This document shows positions 16,428 through 24,879 of a stretch of 64,000 bases of DNA, in pieces. Source of the stretch: an uncultured Trueperaceae bacterium (GTDB lineage: Bacteria; Deinococcota; Deinococci; Deinococcales; Trueperaceae); NCBI GenBank assembly GCA_937873495.1, contig CALMXZ010000011.1, positions 470,808 to 534,807 on the forward strand, written 5' to 3'. Below the pieces are notes generated by a model. It did not search any database. It was not told the DNA's origin and worked only from the letters and a program-made list of their open reading frames with translations. The translations under genes were made by a program, and so were the position numbers. Positions within the stretch are counted from its first letter, which is position 1. Each line of letters opens with the position of its first letter.

Positions 16428-17296
16428 GCCGCCGCGGCATCGTGCTCGCCGGCGGTTCCGGCACGCGCCTCTACCCCGCCACGTTGGCGGTGAGCAAGCA
16501 GCTCCTGCCCGTGTACGACAAGCCGATGGTCTACTACCCCCTCACGACCCTGATGCTGGCCGGGATCCGCGAGGTCATGGTGATCTCGACTCCGCGCGAC
16601 CTACCGGCGTTCCGCGCGCTGCTCGGCACGGGCGATGAGTGGGGCATGCGCTTCGAGTTCGCCGTCCAAGAGCGGCCGGATGGCATCGCGCAGGCGCTCG
16701 TCATCGGTTCGGAGTTCCTGGCCGACCGCCCTGCCGCGCTCGTCCTGGGCGACAACCTCTTCCACGGGCACGGCCTGACCGACCTGCTGGCCGCCGCGGG
16801 CGCGCGGACCGACTCCGCCACCGTCTTCGGCTACCAGGTGACCGACCCGCAGCGCTACGGCGTGGTGGCGTTCGACGACCGGGGCCGAGCCACCAGCATC
16901 GAGGAGAAGCCGGCCAGACCGAGCAGCCGCTACGCGGTGACCGGCCTCTACTTCTATCCGGCCGGGGCGGCGGCCGAGGCGCGGCAACTGAGCCCGTCGC
17001 AGCGCGGCGAGCTCGAGATCACCGACCTGAACCTCTCTTACCTGCGCCAAGGGCGCCTGCGCGTCGAACTGCTCGGCCAGGGGATGGCGTGGCTGGACAC
17101 GGGCACGCACGAGAGCTACCTGCAGGCCTCCAACTACGTCGAGACGTTGGAGGCCAGGCAGGGTGTGAAGATCGGCTGCCCGGAGGAGGTCGCGCTCAGG
17201 AACGGCTGGATCGGCCCCGAGCAGGTGGCGCGCCTCGCCGAGGCCATGCGCGGGAGCGGCTACGGGCGGTACTTGCTCGGGTTGCTGGACGGCTAG
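16424..17296 (+). CDS. rfbA: Glucose-1-phosphate thymidylyltransferase (RmlA)
   Basis: The 290-aa enzyme makes dTDP-glucose from glucose-1-phosphate and dTTP, the entry step of the dTDP-rhamnose pathway. It carries the pyrophosphorylase signature [13 protein letters not shown] near the N-terminus, [27 protein letters not shown] and the C-terminal [16 protein letters not shown] 16424 overlaps the rfbB stop. The gene order rfbD-C-B-A is the reverse of the common rfbBDAC order, and the last gene ends nine bases from a convergent MerR gene. Confidence 0.95.
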   Translation: MSRRGIVLAGGSGTRLYPATLAVSKQLLPVYDKPMVYYPLTTLMLAGIREVMVISTPRDLPAFRALLGTGDEWGMRFEFAVQERPDGIAQALVIGSEFLADRPAALVLGDNLFHGHGLTDLLAAAGARTDSATVFGYQVTDPQRYGVVAFDDRGRATSIEEKPARPSSRYAVTGLYFYPAGAAAEARQLSPSQRGELEITDLNLSYLRQGRLRVELLGQGMAWLDTGTHESYLQASNYVETLEARQGVKIGCPEEVALRNGWIGPEQVARLAEAMRGSGYGRYLLGLLDG

Positions 17297-17305
17297 GGAC
17301 CGCTG

Positions 17306-18088
17306 CTAGCCCCGCGCCTCGGCGTTCGCGATGATCGCGGCCGAGACGAACGCGGCCAGCCCTGCGGCGCGCTGCTCGTAGTGCGCGGTGAAGCGCGGGT
17401 CGGCCAAGTACATCTCGGCCAGGCCGCGGTGGATGTCGTAGCCGCACTCGTAGTAGAAGCGCGAGATGTGCCGCTTATGCGCCTCGGCCGCCTCCAGGGC
17501 GCGCCGGTCCGTCGGGGCGACGCCCGCGGCAAGCAGCTCGGCGAACCCGGCCTCGATGGCCTCACTCTCCTGCGAGACGCGCAGCCAGTCCTCCTTCGTG
17601 TAGCCCTTCGTGCGGCGCTGGCTCTCGCGGTAGGCGTCCGTGCCGCCCCAGCGCTCCTCGGCTTCCTTGGCATGCTCGGTGGGGTCCGCGTCGCCGAAGA
17701 CCTCCAGTAGCTCCTTGGGGTTCAGGTTGATTCCCATATGTATCGCCTCCATCTGTTTGCGTAACGACCGCCGCATGGCGAGCAGCTTCTCGAGCCGCGC
17801 GTTCAGCACCGCCTCTTGGCGCTTCAGGTGCTCCATCGGGTCGGCCGCCTGATCGGAGAGGAGTTCCTGGATGGCGCCGAGCTCCAAGCCCAACTCGCGG
17901 TAGGCGAGCACGGCGTGCAAGCGCTCTAGGTCGCGCGGCGTGTAGCGCCGGTAACCAGCCTCGCTGCGCTCGCTCGGCGACAGCAGGCCGAACTCGTCGT
18001 AGTGGTGGAGCGTCCGGACGCTCACGTTGGCGAGCTTGGCCACCTCGCCGACCGTCAGGGCTTCGTTCTGGGTGCTCCTCACAGGCAT
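17306..18088 (-). CDS. MerR-family regulator with TipAS drug-binding domain
   Basis: The 260-aa protein has an N-terminal MerR winged helix (LTVGEVAKLANVSVRTLHHY, then RYTPRDLERL), a coiled dimerisation helix at about 85-120, and a C-terminal TipAS-like domain at about 140-258 (FYYECGYDIHRGLAEMYLAD). TipA-like activators bind small peptidic or drug ligands and twist their promoter. It has AAAGGAGG three bases before ATG 18088. The upstream palindrome within a 19-bp promoter spacer points to autoregulation. No target gene other than itself is evident; cysQ is divergent. Confidence 0.9.
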   Translation of the reverse strand: MPVRSTQNEALTVGEVAKLANVSVRTLHHYDEFGLLSPSERSEAGYRRYTPRDLERLHAVLAYRELGLELGAIQELLSDQAADPMEHLKRQEAVLNARLEKLLAMRRSLRKQMEAIHMGINLNPKELLEVFGDADPTEHAKEAEERWGGTDAYRESQRRTKGYTKEDWLRVSQESEAIEAGFAELLAAGVAPTDRRALEAAEAHKRHISRFYYECGYDIHRGLAEMYLADPRFTAHYEQRAAGLAAFVSAAIIANAEARG

Positions 18089-18108
18089 GCGCCTCCTTTC
18101 CGACGTCC

Positions 18109-18139
18109 ACCCTAGAGCCTCACGTTACGTGAGGGTCAA
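18109..18139 (-). promoter_or_regulatory. MerR-type promoter/operator with 19-bp spacer
   Basis: On the minus strand TTGACC (18134-18139) and TAGGGT (18109-18114) are separated by exactly 19 bp. The perfect palindrome CCTCACGTTACGTGAGG (18118-18134) fills most of that spacer. This is the hallmark of MerR-family activator promoters, where the long spacer is corrected by DNA twisting. It drives the TipA-like regulator. Confidence 0.85.
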
Positions 18140-18182
18140 GGGGGGAGGCCACCGGTTCCACTACGCCGGTGCGGCAGCGCGT

Positions 18183-18188
18183 TACGCT
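18183..18188 (+). promoter_or_regulatory. -10 box TACGCT, leaderless start of cysQ
   Basis: TACGCT lies seven bases before ATG 18196 and no SD is present. Confidence 0.5.
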
Positions 18189-18195
18189 AGCCGCA

Positions 18196-19047
18196 ATGAC
18201 ACCCGACGGGACGACCGCTCTGGACCTGGACCTCGACCTCGAGGCCATACGTGAAGCCGTGATGGACATCGCCAAGGCCGCCGGCGAGGCGATCCTCGCG
18301 ATCTACGCCACCGACTTCGCCGTCAGCACGAAAGCCGATGCGTCGCCGGTGACTGCGGCCGACGTCGCGTCCCAGGAAGTGATCGAGGCCGGGCTCGCCA
18401 AGCTGATGCCGGGCGTTCCCGTCATCGCCGAGGAGTCACCGGCCTCGGCCTTCGAGGAGCGACGGGCGTGGCGGCGCTTCTGGCTCGTCGATCCGCTCGA
18501 CGGCACCAAGGAGTTCGTCAAGCGCAACGGCGAGTTCTCGATCAACATCGCCCTGGTCGAGGACGGGGCGGCCGTCCTAGGCTTGGTGCACGCCCCGGTC
18601 GCCGGCCTGACGTACACGGGTCTCGCCGCCCACGCGGGTAAGCCGGCCAGCGCGTGGCGCTTCGACGCGGAAGGCGGCGCCCACCCCATCCACGTGCGCC
18701 GGCCCGTCTCCGGCGAACCGGTCCGCATCATGGTGAGCCGCTCCCACTCCAACCCTGCCACGCTCGCGTTCATCGAGCGCCTGCGCGAGGAGTACGGCCA
18801 GATCGAGACCGTCGCGCGCGGCTCCGCCATCAAGACCTGCCTCGTGGCCGACGGCACGGCCCACTTCTACGCGCGGCTCGGACCCACGATGTGGTGGGAC
18901 ACGGCGGCGGCGCAGGCCGTGTTGGAGGCGGCGGGGGGGTCCATGACCGAGGCGAGCGGGGGGCGGGCGCTTCGGTACGTGGGCGATGCGTTGTCCAACC
19001 CGGGGTTCGTGGCGGCTGCGCGCCCGCCCAGGCAAGCCGACGAGTGA
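18196..19047 (+). CDS. cysQ: 3'(2'),5'-bisphosphate nucleotidase / inositol-phosphatase family (CysQ)
   Basis: The 283-aa protein belongs to the Li-sensitive inositol monophosphatase fold. It shows VTAADVASQ, AEESPAS, the metal motif DPLDGT at 99-104 with EFVKRNGEFSINIAL after it (typical CysQ wording), and a C-terminal WWDTAAAQAVLEAAGG. CysQ removes 3'-phosphoadenosine 5'-phosphate left from sulfate activation. The start at ATG 18196 is set by the TACGCT box. Confidence 0.88.
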   Translation: MTPDGTTALDLDLDLEAIREAVMDIAKAAGEAILAIYATDFAVSTKADASPVTAADVASQEVIEAGLAKLMPGVPVIAEESPASAFEERRAWRRFWLVDPLDGTKEFVKRNGEFSINIALVEDGAAVLGLVHAPVAGLTYTGLAAHAGKPASAWRFDAEGGAHPIHVRRPVSGEPVRIMVSRSHSNPATLAFIERLREEYGQIETVARGSAIKTCLVADGTAHFYARLGPTMWWDTAAAQAVLEAAGGSMTEASGGRALRYVGDALSNPGFVAAARPPRQADE

Positions 19048-19071
19048 GCGGCGCCTCGACCGGCCCCGCGC

Positions 19072-19956
19072 CTACTCCCGCGCCACCCACTCCTCGCCGA
19101 CGGCCCGACCCTCCCGCCAGACGGCCCCCATCTCGTACTCGAACGCGGGTGGACGCCACAGGTTGAGCGCGCCGGACGGGTAGAACGTCAGCTCCCCGAA
19201 ATAGGTGCGGCCCCCAACGTCATAGAGGTCGACCCTGATGTACTCGTGACCCGCCCCCAGCTTCTCCGCCAGATCGACCATCTCCGCCAACTGCGTTGGC
19301 AACGGCGGCAAGAGCTCCGGCACGTCCCTGCCCCTATCGACCGCCAGCCGCCTGCCGTCCGGCATGAAGAACGCCTGCTTGTGCCGCGAGAACCGCGTGT
19401 AGTCGACCTCGAACAGGCGCACCTTGCCCGAGAACACGAAGAACTTGTAGTCGACCGGCACCAGGCCGTCCTCGCCGACGAGCAGCTCCTCCACGACGAG
19501 CCTGCGCGGGACCGCCCGGTAGGGAGCCTCCCGATAGAGCCGTGAGTAGTCGGTGGCGAGCCAGCGCCGCGCGGTGGCACGCACCTCGTCCCAGTCGACG
19601 CTCGCCTTGTCCTGGACGATCAGGTTCATGCCCGAGCCGTGGGTGCCCTTGAGGACGAAGGCGTCCGGCAGTGCCGCCACGTCCAACTCGTCGACGTCCC
19701 CGTACACGCCGATCAGCGGGATCAGATGCTCCGCCCCGATGGTCCGTGCCACGACCTCGCGTACGCCGTACTTGTCCGAGAGCTCCCCCAGCTCGCGGTA
19801 GCGAGGAAGGTCGAGCACCTTCTTCCTTATCAGCAGCTCGTGGAAGGTCTTCGGGTCTCGGTGATTGCGGGGGCGTCCGAACCGCCACACGTACTGCATG
19901 TCCGTGTGCCACCGGTCCGGCAGCAAGGCCTTCAAGCTGTCGACGAGCTTCCCCAT
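19072..19956 (-). CDS. ATP-grasp protein, TupA-like (teichuronopeptide/polysaccharide synthesis)
   Basis: The 294-aa protein matches the ATPgrasp_TupA family: FHELLIRKK, LSDKYGVREVV, LPDAFVLKGTHGSGMNLIV (ATP-binding), then VPVDYKFFVFSGKVRLFEVD and IRVDLYDVGGRTYFGELTFYPSGAL near the C-terminus. TupA family members are ATP-grasp ligases or related transferases in capsule-like loci, and the exact chemistry is not set by sequence. It ends the long minus-strand polysaccharide run, and a TATCAT box at 19968-19973, eleven bases before the ATG, may give it its own promoter. A second member lies at 21240-22109. Confidence 0.85.
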   Translation of the reverse strand: MGKLVDSLKALLPDRWHTDMQYVWRFGRPRNHRDPKTFHELLIRKKVLDLPRYRELGELSDKYGVREVVARTIGAEHLIPLIGVYGDVDELDVAALPDAFVLKGTHGSGMNLIVQDKASVDWDEVRATARRWLATDYSRLYREAPYRAVPRRLVVEELLVGEDGLVPVDYKFFVFSGKVRLFEVDYTRFSRHKQAFFMPDGRRLAVDRGRDVPELLPPLPTQLAEMVDLAEKLGAGHEYIRVDLYDVGGRTYFGELTFYPSGALNLWRPPAFEYEMGAVWREGRAVGEEWVARE

Positions 19957-19967
19957 GCCGAAGTCCG

Positions 19968-19973
19968 ATGATA
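19968..19973 (-). promoter_or_regulatory. Possible -10 box TATCAT for the TupA-like gene
   Basis: TATCAT on the minus strand lies eleven bases before ATG 19956, in the 24-nt gap after the flippase gene. Confidence 0.35.
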
Positions 19974-19980
19974 GCCCGGG

Positions 19981-21243
19981 CTAGCGCGGGGCGGGCGCGT
20001 CCAGCCGCCGCTTGAGCCGACCGATGACCATCACGATGAGCATGACGTTGAAGGCCATGCCCGTGAACGCCATCCCGGCCACCGCGCCGACCGGCCCGGC
20101 GAGCATCCCGCCGCCGACGAGCGCCCCTACGCGCGCCGCCGTGTAGACGGTCTCGTAGACGGCGTGCCAACGCTGGATCCTCAGGAGTGGCACCAGGCTA
20201 ACGGCCGGGATGTTCATCAGCCCTGCCATCAGGTTCAGACCCAGGTACCGCGCGAACTCGCCGCCGACCCGCCACTGCTCGCCCAAGGCCCACGCGAACG
20301 CCTGGGGGCCGAAGACCGCGAGGAGCGCGGCCGGTACGGCCGCCAGCGCCGCCAGCGCCAGCGTTGTCCTGACCGCGAACGCCAGGACCTCGGGTCGATC
20401 GATCCTCCGGCTCAGGTGCGGGTAGAGGACCTGCCGCAACGACTGGCCAAGCAGGTTGGACGGCGCGGTGACCACGCGTCTCGCGAGGAGGTACTGTCCG
20501 GCGGCGCCGGCGCCGAAAGCGGCCGTGAGGACCACCGCGGGCAGACCCTGCCCGATCGCGTTGAGCAGCGACTGCGGAGCGCCGTAGACGATGAAGTCGG
20601 CGTACTCCCTCAGCACCTTGCCCGCCCTCGCGAAGCTCACGGGTGAGCGCAGGTCGAGGCGGCCCGCGCGGGCAGACCTCCCCAGCAAGGCGAGGGTCCC
20701 GACGACCTGCCCGGCGACCTGGCCGGCGAGCATCCCGGTGGCCCCGAGGCGCGCCGCGCCGAGCCCGATCTGGCCCGCGGCGCCGATCGCGCCGCGCACC
20801 ACCTGAGCGCTCGCCAGGTGCCCGAACTTGCCGACCCGGGTCGACCAGTAGTTGAAGACTTGGAACGTCCCGAGCGAACCGACGTAGAACGGGAGGATGC
20901 CGAGGAGCGGCGCGAGCGCCGGCGCGCCGAGGGCGCGCGCGGCAGCCTCGCCCGCGATCAGGACGGCCAGCGCGGTGCCGCTCACCACCCCGGCTATGAC
21001 GAGCAGCGCGGCTACCATCACCTGCTGCGCGTCCTCGTCGGTCTTGGGCACGACGACCGCCAGCTCGAGGCGCAGCGCCGCCACGACCCCGATCACGGTG
21101 GCCACCGAGAGGAAGACACCGACCACGCCGAAGTCGTCCGGCGTGTACAGGCGGCTGAGCAGCGGGGCGGCGACGAAGCCGATGGCCTGACCGACGGCCG
21201 TGCCCGTCATCAGCTTGGCTACGTCTCGCAGGCCGCGTCTCAC
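19981..21243 (-). CDS. Oligosaccharide flippase (Wzx/PST family)
   Basis: The 420-aa protein has about a dozen hydrophobic segments and the typical N-terminus VAKLMTGTAVGQAIGFVAAPLLSRLYTPDDFGVVGVFLSVATVIG of polysaccharide transporters that flip undecaprenyl-linked repeat units. GTG 21243 overlaps the preceding TupA-like gene as GTGA, which decides the start against a much longer open frame. It is flanked on both sides by TupA-like ATP-grasp genes. Confidence 0.88.
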   Translation of the reverse strand: MRRGLRDVAKLMTGTAVGQAIGFVAAPLLSRLYTPDDFGVVGVFLSVATVIGVVAALRLELAVVVPKTDEDAQQVMVAALLVIAGVVSGTALAVLIAGEAAARALGAPALAPLLGILPFYVGSLGTFQVFNYWSTRVGKFGHLASAQVVRGAIGAAGQIGLGAARLGATGMLAGQVAGQVVGTLALLGRSARAGRLDLRSPVSFARAGKVLREYADFIVYGAPQSLLNAIGQGLPAVVLTAAFGAGAAGQYLLARRVVTAPSNLLGQSLRQVLYPHLSRRIDRPEVLAFAVRTTLALAALAAVPAALLAVFGPQAFAWALGEQWRVGGEFARYLGLNLMAGLMNIPAVSLVPLLRIQRWHAVYETVYTAARVGALVGGGMLAGPVGAVAGMAFTGMAFNVMLIVMVIGRLKRRLDAPAPR

Positions 21244-22109
21244 GGTGCCAGGAACGCCTCGGCCATGGGCCTCCCCGCGCCCCACACCTCGCCGAGCTCC
21301 AGGTCGAACGCCCGCGGCTCGAAGCGCACCACCCCCCCTTCGGGATAGTGCGTGATCTCCCCGACGACCACGCGGTCGGGGAGGCTGTAGAAGTCCACTC
21401 GAGCGAAGGCGAACGGTTCGGCCAACTTGGCGGCCGCCCAGAGCATCTCCTCGAGCCGCGCCGGCGCGCTCACGGGCGTGCCGAGTAGCGGGTACTCGCA
21501 GACGACGGCCAGCGCGCGCCACTCCGGCGTGTACAGGCTCCGGCGGTGGTCCGTGAACCGGTCCCGGTCGACCTGGATGAGGCGCGCGACCCCGCCGAAC
21601 GTGAACACCTTGTAGTCGTCGATGGGGCTGCCGGGCAGCAGGTTCTCCTCGAACACCACGCGCGGCGTCAGGTCGCGGTAGGCCCACTCGCGGCGCTTCC
21701 AGTAGTACGAGCGCGCCAACCAGTCCGCAGCCAGGGTCACGGCCTCGGCTTGCGTCAGGTCGGAACCGGTCACGATGCGGTTCCACCCGCTCCCGTGCGT
21801 GCCCTTCATCACGTAGTCGGAGGGCAACCGCGTCACGTCGACGTCCGCCGCCGACTCGACCACCGCGTAGAGCCGCGGCAGGTAGCCATCTCCCAGTCTC
21901 TCCTCCACGTACGACCTCAGCGTGAACTTGTCAGCGGTCACCGCCAGCAGCGGGTCGTGGTCGTATACCCGCTTCGCCAGCAGCCGCTCGGTGAAGGTCC
22001 GCGGGGCGCCGAGATCCGGCAGGTAGCCCAGCTTGGCCATACAGTGCAGCCTAGCGAACGCTGCCGGGGGCAGCACCCGCGCCGCGGCCGTCAGGAGCTT
22101 CCGTCTCAC
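21240..22109 (-). CDS. ATP-grasp protein, TupA-like (second copy)
   Basis: The 289-aa protein shares the TupA-family pattern with the gene at 19072: FTERLLAKRVYDHDP, VTADKFTLRSYVEERLG, LPSDYVMKGTHGSGWNRIV, IDDYKVFTFGGVARLIQVDRDRF and ARVDFYSLPDRVVVGEITHYPEGG. The copies are clearly diverged, so this is not a recent duplication. It starts with GTG overlapping the WecG-like stop, and its own stop overlaps the flippase start. It probably adds or activates a polysaccharide substituent; this is inference from context. Confidence 0.85.
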   Translation of the reverse strand: MRRKLLTAAARVLPPAAFARLHCMAKLGYLPDLGAPRTFTERLLAKRVYDHDPLLAVTADKFTLRSYVEERLGDGYLPRLYAVVESAADVDVTRLPSDYVMKGTHGSGWNRIVTGSDLTQAEAVTLAADWLARSYYWKRREWAYRDLTPRVVFEENLLPGSPIDDYKVFTFGGVARLIQVDRDRFTDHRRSLYTPEWRALAVVCEYPLLGTPVSAPARLEEMLWAAAKLAEPFAFARVDFYSLPDRVVVGEITHYPEGGVVRFEPRAFDLELGEVWGAGRPMAEAFLAP

Positions 22110-22945
22110 GTCGCGCCGCGACCGTCCTCGGCCCGGTCGAACCGGAAGTGGGCTTCTCCCAACCGTCTGTTACGCAGGTCTGTCAGCAACCGTGGGAGGA
22201 GCCTCAACGGCTCGACCAGGTAGCGCCGCCATAGCCGGCGGGGCTCTGCCGCCAGCCGGAAGAGCCACTCGAGCCCAAGGCTGGAGAGCCAGCGAGGCGC
22301 CATCGGGATGACCCCGGCGACGTAGTCGAAGGCCGCTCCGCACGTGCCGACGACCGGCGCGGCGACCCGGTCGAGGTAGCGCTGCAAGAACTCCTCCTGC
22401 CGCGGCATGCCCATGCCGATGAGCACGATGTCGGCGCCCTCGCTCGCTACGCGCTCGAGGCGCCTGGTGACCTCGCCGTCGGCGTCGTCGAGGGCGAAGT
22501 AGCCGTCTTCCGTGAGGAGCTGCAGCCCCGCATGCTCGGCCCTGAGCTTGGTGGCCGCGAGCTCGGCCACCCCGGGCCGACCGGCTATGACCATCACCTT
22601 CCAACCGCGCTCGCCGGCGGCGGCCATCAGGACTGGCATCAGGTCCATGAAGCCGGCCCTCTGCGCGCGCGTGACGGGCAGACCGAGGAGCCTGGCTATC
22701 CATACGAGCGGCATACCGTCTATCCGGACCACGTCGGCGCGCGCCTGCAGCTCCATGAGGGCGGGGCTGCCTGGCGCCAGGTAAGCGCTGTGCATGTTCT
22801 GGCTGACGAGGAGGCGCCGGCTGCGGCTCTTCACGCCCTCCTCCACGACCCCGAGCCACTGCTCGCGCGTCACGGGGGAGATCCTCACGCCGAGGACCAT
22901 GTAATCGGTGCGCGCCTGCCGGCTCCCGCTAGACCCGGTACTCAC
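22106..22945 (-). CDS. WecG/TagA/CpsF family glycosyltransferase (GT26)
   Basis: The 279-aa protein shows the GT26 pattern: LLVSQNMHSAYLA, VRIDGMPLVWIARLLG, GWKVMVIAGRPGVAELAA, VLIGMGMPRQEEFLQRYL and the C-terminal ALRLLPRLL-type amphipathic tail (EPRRLWRRYLVEPLRLLPRL). Members add N-acetylmannosamine or its uronic acid to lipid-linked acceptors at the inner membrane face. GTG 22945 overlaps the preceding stop as GTGA. Confidence 0.88.
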   Translation of the reverse strand: MSTGSSGSRQARTDYMVLGVRISPVTREQWLGVVEEGVKSRSRRLLVSQNMHSAYLAPGSPALMELQARADVVRIDGMPLVWIARLLGLPVTRAQRAGFMDLMPVLMAAAGERGWKVMVIAGRPGVAELAATKLRAEHAGLQLLTEDGYFALDDADGEVTRRLERVASEGADIVLIGMGMPRQEEFLQRYLDRVAAPVVGTCGAAFDYVAGVIPMAPRWLSSLGLEWLFRLAAEPRRLWRRYLVEPLRLLPRLLTDLRNRRLGEAHFRFDRAEDGRGAT

Positions 22946-23976
22946 TGTGCCTTCGCTCCTTCGGCGCCCGGGCGCACGCCGGACTGGACGTCCCACGAGG
23001 CCAACGCCAGCGCCAAGGGAGCGTACACGACCGGGTACAGGAGCGCCAGGTCAACCAGGCCTTGCACCGCGAGGGCCGTGGCGCCGACGACCAGCGCCGT
23101 CCCGGCGAGTGAGCCGCCCCTCGGTTGGCGGACCAGCAGCCGCTTGACGCCAAGCGCGGCGAGCACGAGCAAGGCGACCAGCCCGACGGCGCCGCCGTCG
23201 ATGAGGACCTCGAGCGGCACGCTGTGTGGATGGACGGCCGCCTCCAGCGGCAGCGAGGGCTCGACGACGGGCGCCCAGCGCGTCCAAGCACCGTCTCCAA
23301 GGCCCGTCACGGGCGAGAGGGCCGCGATCCCGATGGCCGTCATGAAGATCGGCCCGCGCTCGAACGACCCGAGCACCGAATCGACGTCGGGACGCAGGCG
23401 GGCGATCGCCACCAACCCGGTGCAGAGGGCCGCTACCACGGCGACGAGCCAGAGGCGGGTCCACCTCCCCGAAGCGCCTCTCCCCCGGAGCAGGGCGACG
23501 ATGACACCGAGGAGGAGCCCTAACAGCAGTGACCGACTGCCGGCGGCCAGCAGGAGGAACCCGCTCACGGCACTCCCGACCAGCAGCGCGGCGCGCCAGG
23601 CGGCGCCCGTCCGACCGCCGGAGTCGACCGACCACGCGCATGCGACGGCCAGGAGCGTCCAGAGGGACACGGTGACGGCCGCGGCCGTGTTCGCGTGCGG
23701 TAGGAACCCGGCGGCCCGCCCCAGGTCGCCGGCGACGGCGACGCCGACGAGTTGGGCCCCCAGGCCGACCGCCGCCGCGACGGCGAGCCACGGGGTCAAC
23801 CACAGGGTCAGGCGCGCGGACGCCCGCACCGACCCGGCTCGACCCGCCAAGGCCGTCCGGGCCATCACGCAGAAGAGGACGGCCCCGCCGAGGAGCCAGG
23901 TACGACCGTGCACCGCGGACACCACCAGGACCCCGAGGAGCGCGACGAGCGCGACGTCCCGCAACGCCCTGCTCAC
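22942..23976 (-). CDS. O-antigen polymerase/ligase-like membrane protein (Wzy_C family)
   Basis: The 344-aa protein has about ten membrane segments and a large loop in its second half with SPVTGLGDGAWTRWAPV followed by HPHSVPLEVLIDGGAVGLVALL. The G-x-G and HPHS pattern is that of the O-antigen ligase/polymerase superfamily (H-N/S in the catalytic loop). It overlaps both neighbours by four bases. Whether it polymerises repeats or ligates chains cannot be told from sequence. Confidence 0.78.
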   Translation of the reverse strand: MSRALRDVALVALLGVLVVSAVHGRTWLLGGAVLFCVMARTALAGRAGSVRASARLTLWLTPWLAVAAAVGLGAQLVGVAVAGDLGRAAGFLPHANTAAAVTVSLWTLLAVACAWSVDSGGRTGAAWRAALLVGSAVSGFLLLAAGSRSLLLGLLLGVIVALLRGRGASGRWTRLWLVAVVAALCTGLVAIARLRPDVDSVLGSFERGPIFMTAIGIAALSPVTGLGDGAWTRWAPVVEPSLPLEAAVHPHSVPLEVLIDGGAVGLVALLVLAALGVKRLLVRQPRGGSLAGTALVVGATALAVQGLVDLALLYPVVYAPLALALASWDVQSGVRPGAEGAKAQ

Positions 23977-24470
23977 CGCGGCGTCACCTCCAGCCTCAGG
24001 TTGCGGTCCTCTGACCCGCTCGCCAAGTCGTTCGTGAACGAGACGAGCGCCCCGGCCCCGGCGGGAAGGAGCAGAGCGACGCCCTCGGGGCCGACCAGGC
24101 CGTACCAGGCGGAGGTCTCGGCGGCGGCCAGGGTGTAGGTCACGCTGACCGCCGGACCGACCCCCCTCACGGAGCTACCCGACAGCAGCATGGTCCTGTC
24201 GGACCCGCAGCCAGGCACCGCCACCAACGCGTTGGTGAAGGCTTCGACGCGCGCGCCGTCCGCCGCGCCGGCACCGGCGACCAGGCTCGGCGCCCCGCAA
24301 GCGCCGCTCGCGCCGGGCGCCGGTGACGGGACGACCGCCGCCGGAGCGGCCTCCCGCACGCCACCGGTGGCGAGACCGCCAGCCACCACGCAGACGCACA
24401 CGGCGATCAGCACGAGCCGGGGCCCTACGCCCGATGCCCGCCCCGAGCCGCGCCCGACGCTAGTCGCCAT
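23973..24470 (-). CDS. Small anchored extracytoplasmic protein, unknown
   Basis: I do not recognise this 165-aa protein. It has one N-terminal hydrophobic segment (RLVLIAVCVCVVAGGLATGG) after a short Arg/Gly-rich start, an Ala/Pro linker, two Cys residues (CGAPS and VPGCGS), and a C-terminal half that looks like beta strands (AVSVTYTLAAAETSAWYGLVG). ATG 24470 is chosen because it overlaps the preceding stop by only 11 nt. It lies between a Wzy-like gene and a second small anchored protein, so a role in export or assembly is suggested by position alone. Confidence 0.6.
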   Translation of the reverse strand: MATSVGRGSGRASGVGPRLVLIAVCVCVVAGGLATGGVREAAPAAVVPSPAPGASGACGAPSLVAGAGAADGARVEAFTNALVAVPGCGSDRTMLLSGSSVRGVGPAVSVTYTLAAAETSAWYGLVGPEGVALLLPAGAGALVSFTNDLASGSEDRNLRLEVTPR

Positions 24471-24879
24471 ACCGAACCCGTCGGGAGACCACCTGAACGG
24501 TGCGGACGCCACCGAGTGCGTCAGGGCGCAGCACGAGCATGTCGAGGTCGTACTCGCCCGGCGCGAGCGCCCGCGTGGCCGTCACGACGCCTACGCTCGA
24601 GCGCTCGGTGACCGCCTTGCGGGCACCCAGGATGCAAGCCCGCTCGAGGTCGCAGATGCGCAGTTGGACCGAGGCCGTCAGCCCGGAGGGCGCGGCCGGG
24701 ACCTCGAAGGCGAACCAGGCGGCGAACGGCGCGCCATCCGGCACCCCCGGGGGGATGAACGCCCACGCCAACCGAGGAGCCGGGCCGGAACCCGCGATGC
24801 GCGGCGCGAGCCGGAGCGCGAGAACCAGCACCGCGACGAGGAGCAGGAACACGGTCGCCGCCGCTACGTGGCCCTTCAC
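24460..24879 (-). CDS. Small single-pass extracytoplasmic protein, unknown
   Basis: This 139-aa protein has one N-terminal membrane segment (HVAAATVFLLLVAVLVLALRL) and an outward domain of about 105 residues with regular beta-like alternation (APFAAWFAFEVPAAPSGLTA, then ALAPGEYDLDMLVLRPDALGG) and two Cys residues (ICDLERACIL), perhaps an Ig-like fold. GTG 24879 overlaps the GT4 stop as GTGA. No known family came to mind. It is embedded in the glycosyltransferase run with no spacing, so it is probably part of the same machinery. Confidence 0.6.
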   Translation of the reverse strand: MKGHVAAATVFLLLVAVLVLALRLAPRIAGSGPAPRLAWAFIPPGVPDGAPFAAWFAFEVPAAPSGLTASVQLRICDLERACILGARKAVTERSSVGVVTATRALAPGEYDLDMLVLRPDALGGVRTVQVVSRRVRYGD

